From NCBI GenBank assembly GCA_022702705.1, contig CM040421.1:69248121-69312120 (forward strand): 64,000 nt of DNA, written 5' to 3'. Positions 36,299-49,700 of the stretch are shown piece by piece (position 1 is the stretch's first letter; each line of letters begins with the position of its first letter). Under the pieces are notes generated by a model. That model searched no databases. It was not told the origin of the DNA and saw only the letters and a list, made by a program, of their open reading frames with translations. The position numbers were made by a program, and so were the translations under genes. The stretch is from Papilionanthe hookeriana x Papilionanthe teres (Eukaryota; Streptophyta; Magnoliopsida; Asparagales; Orchidaceae).

Positions 36299-37699
36299 AG
36301 CAAGAATCTTTCTCCTTTGTTAAGATATTTAAGTGAATAGATAATTAGAATTAATTTTAAAATTGTGTTGTGCCAAATAGGAGCATTCCTATTCCTTACC
36401 CTTTGGTCCAGGCATAAAAAACATTGATTAATCCTATGCTTGGTAACTGAATCTGCGGCTAGGTTGGGAGGATACCGGCTCTCACTTCGGAGCTCCCACG
36501 TTCCCCTCGCCTGAGGGCTAACAATCTACACTTCAGCACCCAAACGATAGGACCGAATTGAGGATTTTATCCTTTCACTCTAAAATCTCCAATTCTACGC
36601 CTGATTAATATTATTTCCCTATTTATTTACACCCTGCTTCCAAGGATTTTGATCTCCCTGAATCTCAAATGTAATCTTTACTATAGTTGTTAAACTCAAC
36701 AGATTTTAACTTTTCAATTGGCCGAATTGAAAGTAAATTAAGATCTAAATTAAAGATTATCACAACTTATTTAAATATTTTATGACACATTAATTCTATT
36801 TATCATATCAAAAAAATATCAAAAGAAGGAGAAAGATAGAACAACCACTCAGAATTCATGGAGAGGATGCAATAAAACTTGGATTTCATATATAAAAGTA
36901 AAGTACTACAAACTAAAGTAAATAAACAAAACTTATCTTAAATCCCTCCCCAAGCAAACTCCTTGAATTTCCTCTGAAACTTTTCTTTCTTTACAACACA
37001 CGAAATTCTCCTTCGAAATGGCAATGCAGAAGAGATCTCTCACTTCCCTTCCACTCTTACTATTCTTCAAAGAATTCCTCACAATCTCTATTTGAACTCA
37101 CTAATTAACACTCACTAATAATAATGGACACTAGTGGACTCTCTATAGGACACTAAGTTACTATTAAAAATCTCTAATAGAACTTTTTACAGACTCTTAG
37201 TGACTTTTAGAGGACTCTAGAAGGACAAATTTTCGGCCTAAAACGGTTCTTTTTAAAGTTGTTGAAGAGTCTCGAAGGTTTTCCAGGCATCCTTTCCAAA
37301 ATCGTCCAGATTCGATGAATATTATGAAAGAACCGCCGATCCCGCCGTCGGCGGCCTCGACCTGCGCCGTTGGCGGCCTTCTAGAAGCTGCGCTTTAAAC
37401 TGACCCCGCCGTCGAAGGCCTCGACCTCCCCCGTCGGTGGCCTCCCTTGGTATTAATTCTGAACTCTCAGTAAAATCACGCTGTCGGCGCCATTGACCTC
37501 GCCGTCGGCGCCCTAGGTCAAATTTGCATATTTTAGCCTTTTTTGCTCCAAATTCGCTCATTTTTTCATATTTTTGCTCCTTTGTCCTTAAATCTTCATA
37601 CCTGCAGAAAAACACTAAAAATACCCTTCTTTAAAGTACAATATCATCAAAATCAGTGTAAAATAGGCATGTAAATCTTAACCTTTTTCTCTTGGGTCA
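36299..37699 (-). mobile_element. Athila LTR fragment, GTCGGCGGCC-type, antisense
   Basis: It aligns along its length with the minus-strand LTR of element 3 (51865-53241), with shared strings such as GGATACCGGCTCTCACTTCG. It starts (minus strand) at TGACCCAAGAG, 37699, and is cut at 36299, lacking the last 330 bp or so of the LTR. The GCGCC position is occupied by CCGTCGGCGGCCTCGACC-type repeats (37330-37515). It joins element 2 on the left and the interior of GLR-3 on the right, so a rearrangement happened here. Confidence 0.75.
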
Positions 37700-40600
37700 G
37701 TTCCCCTGACCCTAAAGATCAGTGGAGAATTAATATCATTTCATTTTGATGAGTGGTTGTTCTAAATTAAATTAATTTCAGTTTTAGGGTTTTAGCCAAA
37801 TTAGGGTAATTTTTAATGAATTAGATCAAGCCATAATTTTCCTAAGGTCCTTTGGTCCAGAGAAACTTACCCTAATTTTTCTAGATTTTTATAATCAACA
37901 TGCTAATTTTCATAATTAATTTTCAAGAAAATGACTCTGAACTTAGAAAATAGATAACTTCCTATAGACATAGCCTCTGACCTTGAAAATTTAGGGAATG
38001 TTCCTAAGATAAGAGGCTAAAAAGCCCTATGGTCTTATGCCATGGTGAATTATGCATGCTAATGGAGAAATAAAATACTCAGAGCAGTATTAAATTAATT
38101 AAAAATTAAAGACTCAACAAAAAAACTTAATTCTTTTTTCACATTATTCTCCTTTGTTCACTGAGCAAGAGGGTATATTTCTTTTAATTTTTGGATTTTC
38201 TATGCAAACATATGCATTTTCAAAGTTTTTGGTATTAAAATAAATAGAAAATCCCTAATTTCCTACTTATCCGACGCGACGCCACCTCAACCTAGACGGT
38301 TCCGAAGTCTTACGCATCGTCTCCCCATTCGGCGCCGCCATCTGAGTCAGCGTGCTCTTTTTGTTCCGCAGTTCTGTCCGGCTCGTTCTCCGCCGTCCAT
38401 CCAATACACGCTTGATCCAACGGTGGCTGGTCATCATCCCCATGTGGTTCAACCCAAGAGTCGTCCACACTAAAACCTTAAGATCTCAAGCTACACTCAA
38501 CCAAATCGAGTGCGATTTGTTTCTACATGCTTGTTTAGCCTAAAAGAAGCTATCCTTACGACCAACTTGCATTGAAATCAAGACAAATGAAATGGAGAAT
38601 CACTGGAAGCTCGGGAGGAAGGAAAGTTCAATACCTTTGCTCTGAGAGGTGAGGCCTTGATCAGAGATGCTCGGCACGTTCGTTGGAGTTCCAGAAGCCT
38701 ACATATTGAGCCTCTGGTCATGGTGAATTACCTAGGTATGAAAGTGACCAGACCCGATTTGGAGCTCTGGCCAATAGAGGAACTGGGTGGCCTGGTGAGG
38801 GAGCTTTCATTGGGGAACTTCTTCTCTTGGTGTGGGGATGGTGTGGGTGCAATTAATTGGATTTTGGTGGAGTTTCTGGAGATGTCATGTTTCTGGCCTG
38901 AATTTCAACTGAGAAATTGAGCTCAACTAGGGTGATTCAGGGCAGGAGGACAGTGGGGATCTTCTTCTCTGGGCTAGGAAGAGGTTTGGGAGCAATTTGG
39001 GAGAGTTTGGTGAGGAAAAATTCAACACCTGAAACATGGCCGAGAGGGGGTGATTTTATAGAGCTTGCCGGAGAGGGGAGATCAGGGCCAGGCAATGAGT
39101 GCCTTGGGCTGCTTAGGGTGAGGGCTGAGTAGGTCAAGTGGCTGGTGAGGGGATTTTCACTACGAAGCTCCAATTTTGAATTTTAAGCCCACGGGGGGTT
39201 GCTCGGGCGTGCCTGTTCTGGCGGCTGGGGCGGCTGGCAAGGACGGGCAGGCCTGAGGAGGAGCGGAGGAGGTGTTCAGAGAAATTAATTGGGGCAAGGA
39301 GCTTGCTTAAGGGGAGTTTAATGGATGGGACTTAGCCTTAGCAAATGGCTAAACCCATTGGTCCAAAGTGGTGGACCATTAGTCCATGGCTCATGGGGCA
39401 TGGATTGGGTCATGTCAAACGCACCCTAGGAGGTCTAGGGTTGGCTGCCATGGGGTTGGTTTGATCAAATTTGGTTTGGATGGGTTTAATTTGGATCATG
39501 TATTCACATGGGTTGATTTGGATTTTAATTGGGATAGCTTGAGTTTGGGTTTGATTTGGACCAAATTTATTGATCAAAATGTCTTAGGTGATTGTCACAA
39601 GTTTATGGAAAAGGTTTAGAGTAAATTTGAATTGATTTGGGGAGTGAATTTGATAGGTTTTGGAGATTTAGTTAATTTGGGTCACCATGGGTTAAGCTTG
39701 GGTTTAGGTTAGGTTAGAGCTTGGCTAGGGCTCAATTGATGGTTCAAACCGATGTAGGTGATTGTTATGAAAGGTTTAGGATAGAAATTGGGTGGAAATT
39801 TTGGGTTTTGGGGATTCAATTTGGAGGGTTTAGGCCATGTGGCAATTTTAGGGTAAATTTTGGGATTTTGGTTTCAAGTTATTTTGAATGAGTTTTCAAT
39901 CAAAATTTTAGCCAAATGAATATTGTGTTTGGTATAGGAATGTGTTAGGAAGAGTTTGGAATTTGGTTTGGGGAAAATTGAGTGGCTTTGGGTCATTTTG
40001 GGGTGAATTGGGTCATAAGACCAAAATTGGGGGTTTTGGGTTTAAGTTGAAATTGAATCCAAATGTGGACCAAATTGGGCTTGGTTTTGATTGAAATTGG
40101 TATTAGGGATGTTGAATTGAAGTTTGGGATTGAATTTGATCAAAATTGGGGTTAATTGGGTTGATTTGGTTTGACATTGGGTCCATTTGGGCTAAGTGAG
40201 CCAAGTTGGGATTTTGGGTTGAAAGTGGGTTAATTTGGCAAAATTGGCTTATGGTGTAGTTGAATAAAATGAAATTGGAAATTTTTAGGATATTTTGGAT
40301 TTTTTTTGGGAAATTTTGGAATTTTAGTCCAAGAAGGGTATTTAGGGTATATGGAGGTTATTTGGAGTGTATTGGGGTATTTTGGTGGATTTAGGAGGTG
40401 GGAACTATTTTGAATTATTTTTAGGAATTTTGGGAATTTTGGGTAATTTTGGGTAATTTTTGGGTGATTTGGTGGTTGTAGGGGCAATTTAGGTAATTTT
40501 GGGTAGGTTTAGGGACCCGGGGTCAAAATTTGAAATTTTGGAAAAATGAAGGGGGCTTCAAATAAGGGAGAATGGGACCATTTTAGTGGGGTCAAGATTG

Positions 40601-41110
40601 AGTAAAAAGTGATTTCGAATGGAATTAGGGTTTAGGAGCATGAGCCATGGACTTAGCCAAGTCCAACCACTTTGGGACCAAGTCTAGCCAAAAGGTAACC
40701 ACTTTATGACCCTTCACATATTGGCCCTAGCCATCTTAATCAGAGATCAGTGGCTTTGGTTTAAGCATGTGAGTTTCATAAAGGGTAGAAGGTAAGGGTT
40801 CAAGGTTTGGGTTAAGTGGCTTAGGGGTGTGTGTGTGCAAGAGAAGCTCAAGTCACCCAAGGTTACCGTAAGTCCAAACATTCCTATGGGAACTCACTAA
40901 TGGTTTTCCATATGGTGGTTTTAACCTTCCAAGGTGATTTAGAGGTTTGCAACCATCCAAGTGGGGCCCCAAGAGGAGTCAAGAAGTAGCTGAAAGTTTC
41001 TAAATGGTGGGTGCCAACTCTAGTCCTCTAGGATAGTCAAGGAGAAGTCCTATGGCTAGATCATAAGCACTTAGAGGAAGAAATAGACCTCAACAAAAAT
41101 GAGGTCAATA
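37700..41110 (-). mobile_element. GLR-3: half-length giant LTR-like repeat
   Basis: It starts at the point equivalent to about 47130 of GLR-4 and runs to the hairpin end (GACCTCA 41086-41092, TGAGGTC 41100-41106, final CAATA). On the minus strand a TATA box CTATAAAAT (39053-39061) is followed by a donor-like AAAG/GTATTGAAC at 38634. The end is inserted in the copia protease region at 41111. The outer 3.5 kb of the element, including its other terminus, are missing. Confidence 0.8.
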
Positions 41111-42110
41111 TTACCTACAGTGATCTTCCCTTTCATCACAATCAGCGCACCCTTAACAATTATGATGGTTTCCCTATCCTCATCTGCCTTAGGAATGAAA
41201 CAATTTCTGTGTAGAGTGCCTAAAGAAAACACATTCTTCTTTAACTCTAGAACATGTCTGACATCACATAATGTTCTAACAGTGCCATCATACATCTTAA
41301 TTCTGACTTTACCAATACCAGCAATATTGCAACGTCTATTATCTCCCAAATAGACTGAACCATAATCAGATAACTTGTATGAAGTAAACCACTCTCTGCG
41401 AGGTGTTATGTGATAAGAACATCCTAAATGAAGAATCCATCCATCCTTTAATAGAGTTGTTAGAACTGAAAGAGCATCACTATTACTATAATATGTAATG
41501 TCACTCTGCACCATATTCGCAGCCCTGGAAGGTACATCACGAGTCTTCTTCTTGAACATTGGACAATCACTTTCATATGTCCATGTTTCTTGCACTTGAA
41601 GCAACGAATCTTTTTTCTTTTAGGCTTTGACCTAGAATTTTGCCCTCCAGAATTCTCTTTCTCCTCCTTACTTTCACAATCCTGATTACCCTTAACATAT
41701 AAACAAGTACCATGAGAGCTTTCCTCTGCATTATGCTTCCGCTGGTTGTGAGCCAACAATGCTGCACTAATCTCATCAATTTTAATTGTTTCTTTCCCAT
41801 ATGTAAGAGTAGTCACCAGATGTTCATAAGAAGTAGGCAATGAACACAAAAAATCATTGCTCAGACTTCATCCTCAATATTCACATCAAGCCGTGCCAGA
41901 TCTGTGATTATTTGATTGAAGACATTCAAGTGCTGAACCAAATCAGTGTCTGCCTGCATCTTTAGCCCATACACCCTTTGCTTTAGATACAATTTATTCA
42001 TCAGAGATTTGGACATAAACTGAGATTCCAATTTCTTCCATACTTCTACTGGAGATTTCAGATTCATAACATGATACATAATATTATCTGCTAGACATAA
42101 ACGTATGGTA
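41111..42110 (-). pseudogene. gag: Ty1/copia gag (C-terminal) and protease, interrupted
   Basis: Reading the minus strand from about 42110: ACTIRLCLADNIMYHVMNLK and PVEVWKKLESQFMSKSLMNK belong to the copia gag (UBN2-type) domain. A short frame break follows, then LPTSYEHLVTTLTYGKETI and the CCHC knuckle CFKCKKHGHMK...DCP, split by a frameshift near 41580. The protease follows with WILHLGCSYHI where copia elements have an Asp-Ser-Gly, so the catalytic Asp is lost (HLG). YLGDNRRCNIAGIGKVRIK and DVRHVLELKKNVFSLG complete it. GLR-3 interrupts it at 41110. The gag N terminus is at 50551-50721. Confidence 0.85.
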
Positions 42111-42115
42111 CATGC
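42111..42115. repeat. Target site duplication CATGC of the solo Athila LTR (left copy)
   Basis: CATGC here and at 50546-50550 flank TGATC...GCACCA. Removing the insert rejoins the copia gag reading of the minus strand (RAAC to TIRLC) in frame-like fashion. Confidence 0.85.
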
Positions 42116-43629
42116 TGATCCGCTGGAAATTTGATAGCTTTTTACTATCCATTTCATACCTGTTTTTGTTGATATTGCACTTTAAAGGAAGATACTTTTC
42201 ATGATTTCATGCAGGTACAGTGATTAGAGGCCTTTGGAGTAAAAGGAAGCAAAAAGGAGCAAATTTGGAGCAAAAAAGAGCCAAAGTGTAAAAGTTGAAC
42301 TAGCACCAAACGGCGCCCTATCCAGTGCCGAACTGCGCCCTATTCCAAAGAGTTATTAACTACATGGTGGAAAATAGCGCCGAATGGCACCCTACCAGCG
42401 CCTAACGTCTCCCTATCCCGATTTCAAACTAGATTCAATGCATTTGGACGGATTTTGGAGGGTTGCTTGAAAAAATTCTTGGGGGATCAGTTATGACCGA
42501 ATTCAAAAAACTTTTGGGAGAGATTTCAAAGGGGGTGTGTGTGTTTAATGAATTGTAGTGAGTAGAGAGTCTTAGGGAAGTTTAGAGAGAGATCTAGGGT
42601 TTGTAAATTCTCTTCCAAGGAGTGTAGGAGAAGAGAGAAAGTGAGAGATTTTTTCTTCCTTACTACTCTAAAGAGGGAATTGTGTATTCTTGTGAAGAAA
42701 CAAGAGGAGTCAAAGGAATTCCTTGAGGTTCACTTTGGGAAGAGTTTAAGATAACTAGTCTTTTCTTTACTCTAATTTTATGACATTGCTTTTATATATA
42801 AAACCCATGTTGTGTCATCCTTTTCTCATGAGTCTTGAGTAGATTTCTTTGTCTTTCTCCTTTTCTTGTGATGTGTTGATGTTGTGAAATGGAAATGATG
42901 TGCTGATTTATTATGAAGCATTTGTGATGATCTTTTCACTTAGAACTTCATTTACTTTTTGATCTGGCCAATTGAATTGTTAAAATTTGTTGGGAAACTT
43001 ATGTTTTGAAAGGATTATTAGTTCCACAACTAAAGTGATGATGATCACATTCGATATCCATGAATTAGGAACGTAATTCATGGGGATTGAGTGCAAATAA
43101 ATAGGGAAATATACTTTGATGGGCGTAGAATTGGAGATTTTAGAGCGACAGACTAAAATCCCCAATTTGGTCTTAAGAGAGTTAGCCTTCAGGGGAAGGG
43201 AAGTGGGAGCTCTGAAGTGAGAGCCAGTATCCTCTAGTCTAGCCACGGATTTGGGGACTAAACTTAAGACTAGCCAATGTTCATTATACGATGAAATATG
43301 GGTAAAAAATAGGATTTCTCCTATTTGGCACAATACATTTACATCACTGATCTATGTCACAATAATCAACACATTAACATTGGAAATGAGGAAGTCTCTT
43401 TCTTGCAACTTTGTTTAGTTATAAATTTAGTATTGAGTGTTAGTTAACTTGTTGTTGCGTACTTTAGTAGTAGCAGTAACTTTTACTTATTGCACCTATT
43501 TCAAAAATCAAAATTACTTGTAATTGTGTTGTGATTTGAATAGTGATTTATGTGCTACAACCTTGGAATTAATTACCTCCCTGTGGGATCGATATATCGA
43601 ACTCCATTAGAGTCCTTTATTACTTGAGC

Positions 43630-43634
43630 GATAC
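43630..43634. repeat. Target site duplication GATAC of GLR-4 (left copy)
   Basis: GATAC at 43630-43634 and 50442-50446 flank GLR-4 exactly. Removing GLR-4 and one copy restores the conserved LTR string GCGATACATATACTTAGG. Confidence 0.85.
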
Positions 43635-43671
43635 TGTCGGCATATTTTTTATATAGGTTGAGTGTTTAATT

Positions 43672-43745
<74 letters not shown>

Positions 43746-46700
43746 GGAAAGTAGCATTTTGATTTTTGAAAATAGTTTTAAGTTTGAAAAATTCTGAAGT
43801 ATGATGTCAAACTGATCTCACACCTCGAAAAGTTTATATAAACGAGCACCGCATCACAAACCGTGTATCTCTCCCGAAGAATAGACACACTGCTTGATAA
43901 TGGGAGCTCGATTAAATGAACTAATAGATTTGTGACATTCGTTTGGTCTGCGAACCAATTTTATAAGCCGACAAATTCCCCAGCTTAATATAAAGGAATT
44001 AAGCAGGGTTTATATTACATGGATTCTTAAAGTTCCCCATAAGGGCAAGCCCCTATAGTTAATTTCTTCCTAAATGACAGGAAACATTTAAGAAAACTCT
44101 CGATAAAGATCAGTGGTTTTGCTCTCAAGAATTTCAAAGTTCAGGGTTTTCAAAGAATTGAATTTTGAAAATTTCAATAGGGATTGGATCAAACTTGGAA
44201 CAGTTATTCTGAGGGTCAAAAGGAAGAAAATTAGGGGATGTCACAGACCAAAAGTGAACTTAGGTGACTTCCCGACTATCCTATTATTTGGCTTCAATTT
44301 GAGAGTTTATTTAATGTTTCAATCCTACCAATTTTAGTTAGTTAGGACTTATATTTATATGACATAGTCATACAAATAGCCTCGAAGATATGAGGGTTTA
44401 TGTCGTACCAAACGACTACCTCGGAGTCCTAAGACCGGTTAGGGCTAAATTTGCATAATATGGTTATGCAAATGCCTAACGAAAAGTTGAGGATTTATGT
44501 TACACTAGGCAAACTACCTCGAAATCCTATGACTTGGTTATTTAAACTAAAGAAAGGTTAAGCTGAGGAAGACCCAAGTTTTGCTGTTGAAGATGGCCAT
44601 GCTGCCCACCGTGCTCCAAGCTCCTTCTTGCTGCAGAGGTTTAGTTTTAGAAAGTGGCAATCAGGAGATGAGAGAAGTGTTTTGGTTTAGAGAGGTTGAA
44701 AATTTAGATGGCTTAGTGTTTTAATTAAAACAAATCTTAAAGTTGATTAAGCAGAATCGATTAAGATCCCACGGTTCTGTCATCCAGACACTACTATTTT
44801 CATCGGATTCACTTAATCCAAATGAATTTGCTAAACCCAACTGAATGAGTTCCACACTTTCATTTAGACCGTGGGAAATCTCATTAGCAACATGTGGGTT
44901 ACATCATCCAAAGGATTCCCGATCATCCAATGAGACGTTTTAATTTTAGTTGTAATTGCAGTTTTATTTTGTTGGTGATTAAATTTTGAGTTGTTTAAAC
45001 ATGCTGGGTTCGATCATTTTCATGCATTTATAAGTACAGGAAAGTAAGACATTTAATAAATTGCTAAATGTAAATTAAAATAAACTTAAATGCATACCTA
45101 GTGGTCACTCCCGTCATTTTCACCTGCACTTAAAACACATATTCAGGCGTTTATAATTTTGTAACAAGCACCTAGGTAAAGCTAAGGGAAGGTTGTGGTT
45201 GTCTACCAAAATCCTAATCTTATTGCTAGTCACTTCCAATGACGTCTAGGTTCTTGGTTTTGGTAAGGATGATTTTCTTCATCAAAGAACAATGAAGTCT
45301 TACTGTTCTTTTAAAACATCCCATCAAGTTAGGGAAGTGCTCGGAACTGAATTCTGAACATCTTCTTAAACATTTTAGGGATTATTTCGAGTTCAGTTAG
45401 TTTCATTGTGGTGATGAATCAAGAACCCAGGTTTAGTGGAGTTTTGACTTTTACTCAGTGAATTTGGATGTTTGATTATCCCATGAGTGAGGTGACATTT
45501 TCATTTGGTACTTCATTTAAAAGTTGTAATAATGAAAGCCTTTAGAGGCAAGTCAGTTCATTAAAGAATTTAACCTTTCTCAATTTTAAAAAATGGTTTA
45601 AAGTGTTTTAATCTAATTATGAAGTTTTGATTGATCTTTGTTTGGATGTTTTAAGCTACTTTCAGTTGGAAAAGTATTCAAGTTGTTTAATTCAGTTAAG
45701 TTTTAATATTTCAAATGGCTTTAACATTTTGGATTAATCTTTAACATTTTAATTATGAATTATTCCAAATTAACTTTAATGTTTCAAATTTGTTTTTAAT
45801 TTAAATTTTAAACAATTTCAAATTAGTTTTGATATTTTAAGTTTCTTTTTATTCAATTTTCTTACTTCAAATTGGCTTTTAAAGTTTTAAGTTTTAGTTT
45901 GATTATGGATTTTCAAGAATATCTCCCTTTTTCTTCTTTAGTTTCAATTATCATTTTTATGGTTTAATTAATAATAACTTAATGATATTTAATCAAATCA
46001 TTGATTTGAGATTCAATTTCAAAGAATTAGAGCTCTCCTATATCACATTCATTAATCTTAATAATTTAAGCCTTAATTAATCTTACAAAGTTTAGGTGAT
46101 TTAATTAATTAAAATTTCTTCTTTAATGTTCAAGGTGATTAATGAGTTTCTACCCCTTAAATCCCTTAGTTTCAATCATCCAAATGGAAAATTAAGATCA
46201 AATATTTTACCCTTCCCTTTAGTTTAGCCTAAATTTTGATTAAGGCTAAAATTCTTTAATTGCCTTTATGCCCTCTTAAACTTGTTCATTTGATAACTCA
46301 TCAAATTAAGCTCAAATGAACTTAAAATTTTTATTTAACCTCACTCACTTGTCAATTAAGACATTAGAGGAGAAAATGTGAATTTTCTATTTTTAATTTA
46401 ATTTATATAATTTTTTTAGTAGAAAATAGGGATTTTTCAATGAAAATTCCACAACATGACCAAGAGGAAGTTTCTATCCTTAGGAAAATTATGGGAAGTT
46501 TCCACTGACTAGAGGATCATTTGGACCAATTTTGGTGATTTTTTGAATTTTATTTTATTTATCATAATTATTTTGAGTTTTGGTGTATTAATCAATTATA
46601 AAATAAAATTGAGGTGGAAAATTAAGTTTTATATTTTTCTTAAACCTCTGATCTTAAGGAGTTTAGAAAAACAAATTTTAAATTTTTTTGATTTTTATTA

Positions 46701-49700
46701 GAATTATTAGAATTATTTAAGTGAAAATGATGAAAAATCCATTTTTAATATTAAAAATTACCTTAAGCCTTTAAAATTCAATATCTTTACTTAGAGACTT
46801 GGGAAAAATATTTGGTTGGTTCCCAAGTGATTAGGGGTCCAAATATGACATTTTCATGAATTTTAATATTTTTATGATTTTTATAATTTTTTAATTATTA
46901 AAATACCTAAAGATAGGTGGAAAATGAAATTTTTAGAAAAATTCCAATTTTATTTTTCTTAGGCTCCTCTGATATTAGAAAGTCCTCAAAAATAATTTGG
47001 TGAATTTTTGAAATGTATTTTAAGTCTTATGAATTTTTTATTTCAAAAGTGGCATGTAATTTAGAAAATTCATTTAGTGGGTTAAATTATTTCCAATTGA
47101 CTTGAAATTTTTATGTGGGACTCCCTTGACCCTAAAGATTAGTGGAGAATTGATTTCAAGTTATTTCCATTTTTCATTTACTCTAATTAATTCAAACTTG
47201 ATTTGAGGTCATGTGAACAATCAGAGTCATTTTTTATGTTTTAACTCATAAAATAATTTCCATAAGTCCCTCTGGTCACAGGGAACCTATCTTAATTTTT
47301 GTAGAATTTTTCAAATAATATACTAATTATTGGAATTAAAATACCAAAACAAGCATAAAAAATTGAAAAGTAGATAACTTGCCACGGAAATAGCCTTTGG
47401 CTTTGAAAAATTCAAGGAATGTTCCCAAGATCAGAGGCTACAAAAGCCCTATTGTCTCATGTCATGGTGAATTGTGTGTGTGAGTGGAGAATTAAAATAC
47501 TCAGAACAGTATTTAATTATTTAAAAATTAAAGACTTATCAAAATGACTTGATTTTTTTTCCACATTGTTCTCCTCTGTTCACTGAGCAAGAGGGTATTT
47601 TTCTTTTAATTTTTGGATTTTTCTATGCAAAGATATAAATTTTTAAAGTTCATGGTATTTAAATAATTTAGAAATTCTGGATTTTCTTACTTAACCCAGT
47701 CAGCGCTAACTCAACCTACAACAGCTTTGAACACACACGCGTCCTCTCCTGGTTGGACGCCGCCATCCACCTCAGCGCCATGCGGCTCCGCAGTTTCGTC
47801 TCATCTGCTCGTCCGGCGCAATCCTGACCGTCCATTCGTTACACACGCGATCCGACGGCTCTAATTCATCGTCTCTGCCTAGTGTGAACCCACAACCGCA
47901 CGTTTTCTAGACTAATATCTCCCTCGTTTCTTAACCAAATCACATGGGGTTTGATCCTATGTGTTCATCTAAGCAAGGGCCACAAATCCATACGACTAAC
48001 ATGCATTGAAATTGAATCAAACAAGATGGAGAATCGCTGGAAGCTCGGGAGCAAGAGAAGTCTCCATACCTTGGTCCAAGAGGTGAATCCTTGATTGGAT
48101 GTGCTCGGTACGTTCGTTGGAGTCCCAGAAGCCTATGGATGAAGCCTCAAGTGCTAGTGAAATGCTTAGGTATGAAAGTGTCCAACCCAATTTGGTGTTA
48201 TGGCTGATAGAAGAAATGGCTGGCCCGGTGAGGGGGCTTTCAGTAGGGAACTTCTTCTCTACCTCTGGTGAAGGTGTGGGAAGATATAATTTGGTTTCTG
48301 TGGAGGTTTAGAGGATGTCATGTTTTCTGGCCTGAAATTGAGCTCTGAAACTGAGCTCAATCAATGGGAATTAGGGCAAGAAAACAATGGGGCTGAGCTT
48401 CTCTTGGCTGGGAGGAGCTCTGGGAACAGTTTGAGGGAATTCTGTGAGGAAATTTTCAACACTCTTCTCATGACTGAGAGGTGGTGCTTATATGGCCAGA
48501 GCCATAGGGTTGAGTTGGGGCTCAATTGGGGGGTGGATTCAGTTGCTTAGGTGGAGGGCAGAAAGGCTCCAATGGGAATTTTGGCTGAGGTGGCCAGTTG
48601 GTGAAGTTTGGGTGTGTTCAAGTGGGTGGTGGCTCTCGGTTTTGGCTCCCTCCGGTGACTAGGCCGGCCGGCAAGGACAAGGGAGCTGGCCCTCAGGTCA
48701 GGTGAGCCAGAGAGTAGGGTTTAATGGTGATTCATCAGTTTTGGAGAGGTTTGGGGCAAGGCAAAAGGAGATTTAACCATTTAAGGGAAGAGATCCCCTA
48801 AAATGGGGGACCCTTGGTCCATGGCTCATCTAGCTTGGGCTAGGTGGATCTAGGGTGGTTCCTAAAGTTCACCTGGTGGCTGTGGAAAGGTTGGTTTAGC
48901 CACATTTGGTTCAATTTGGCTCATTTGGGTTTAGGTTGGGCTAACTTGGGTTTGGATTTGATTTAGGTCCAAATGTCTTGAGCAACATTGTGCAAATGAT
49001 TTCCATGAAGAACTTTCATGAAAATATGGAATGGTTTTGAGTTCAATTGAAAGGTCAATTTGGTGGATTTTGAGATTTTGATCAACTTGGGTAAGGTTGG
49101 GTCAACATGGGTCTAAGTTGTTTAAAGTGGGGTTTAGACCCAATTGAATGTTTCAAATGGTCTAGGGGAATGTGGTGAAGAGTTCCCAACATTAGTTGGG
49201 AGGAAATTTTAAGGTTAGGCCAATTAATTTGGTAGATTTAGGGCATGTGTTCAATTTAAGTTAAAATGGGATAACCTTGGATTTCAAATGGATTTGAGTT
49301 AAGCTTGGGGTCAAATTGGGACAATTGAATGTTGAATGGGTTTCATAGGAGTGCCATGGAAGGTTTAGGATTGAAGTTTTTGGGGGAAATGGTTGACATT
49401 AGGTTAATTGGGGGATTTTGGATTAATTAAGCAAAACTGGGGATTTGGATTTCAAGTGAAATTGAACTCAAATGTGAATCAATTTGGACTTGGATTTAGT
49501 TTAGATTGGTATTGGGGATGTTGAATTAAAGTTTAGAATTAAAATTTGGCAAAATTAAGGTCAAAGGGGTTGATTTGGTTTGACATTGGGTCCATTTGGG
49601 TTAAAAATGGGTCAAATTGGGAATTTTGATAAAATTGGGTCAAATTGGCAAAATTAGGTTATGGCGTAGTTAAATAAAATGAAATTGGAAATATTTGGGT

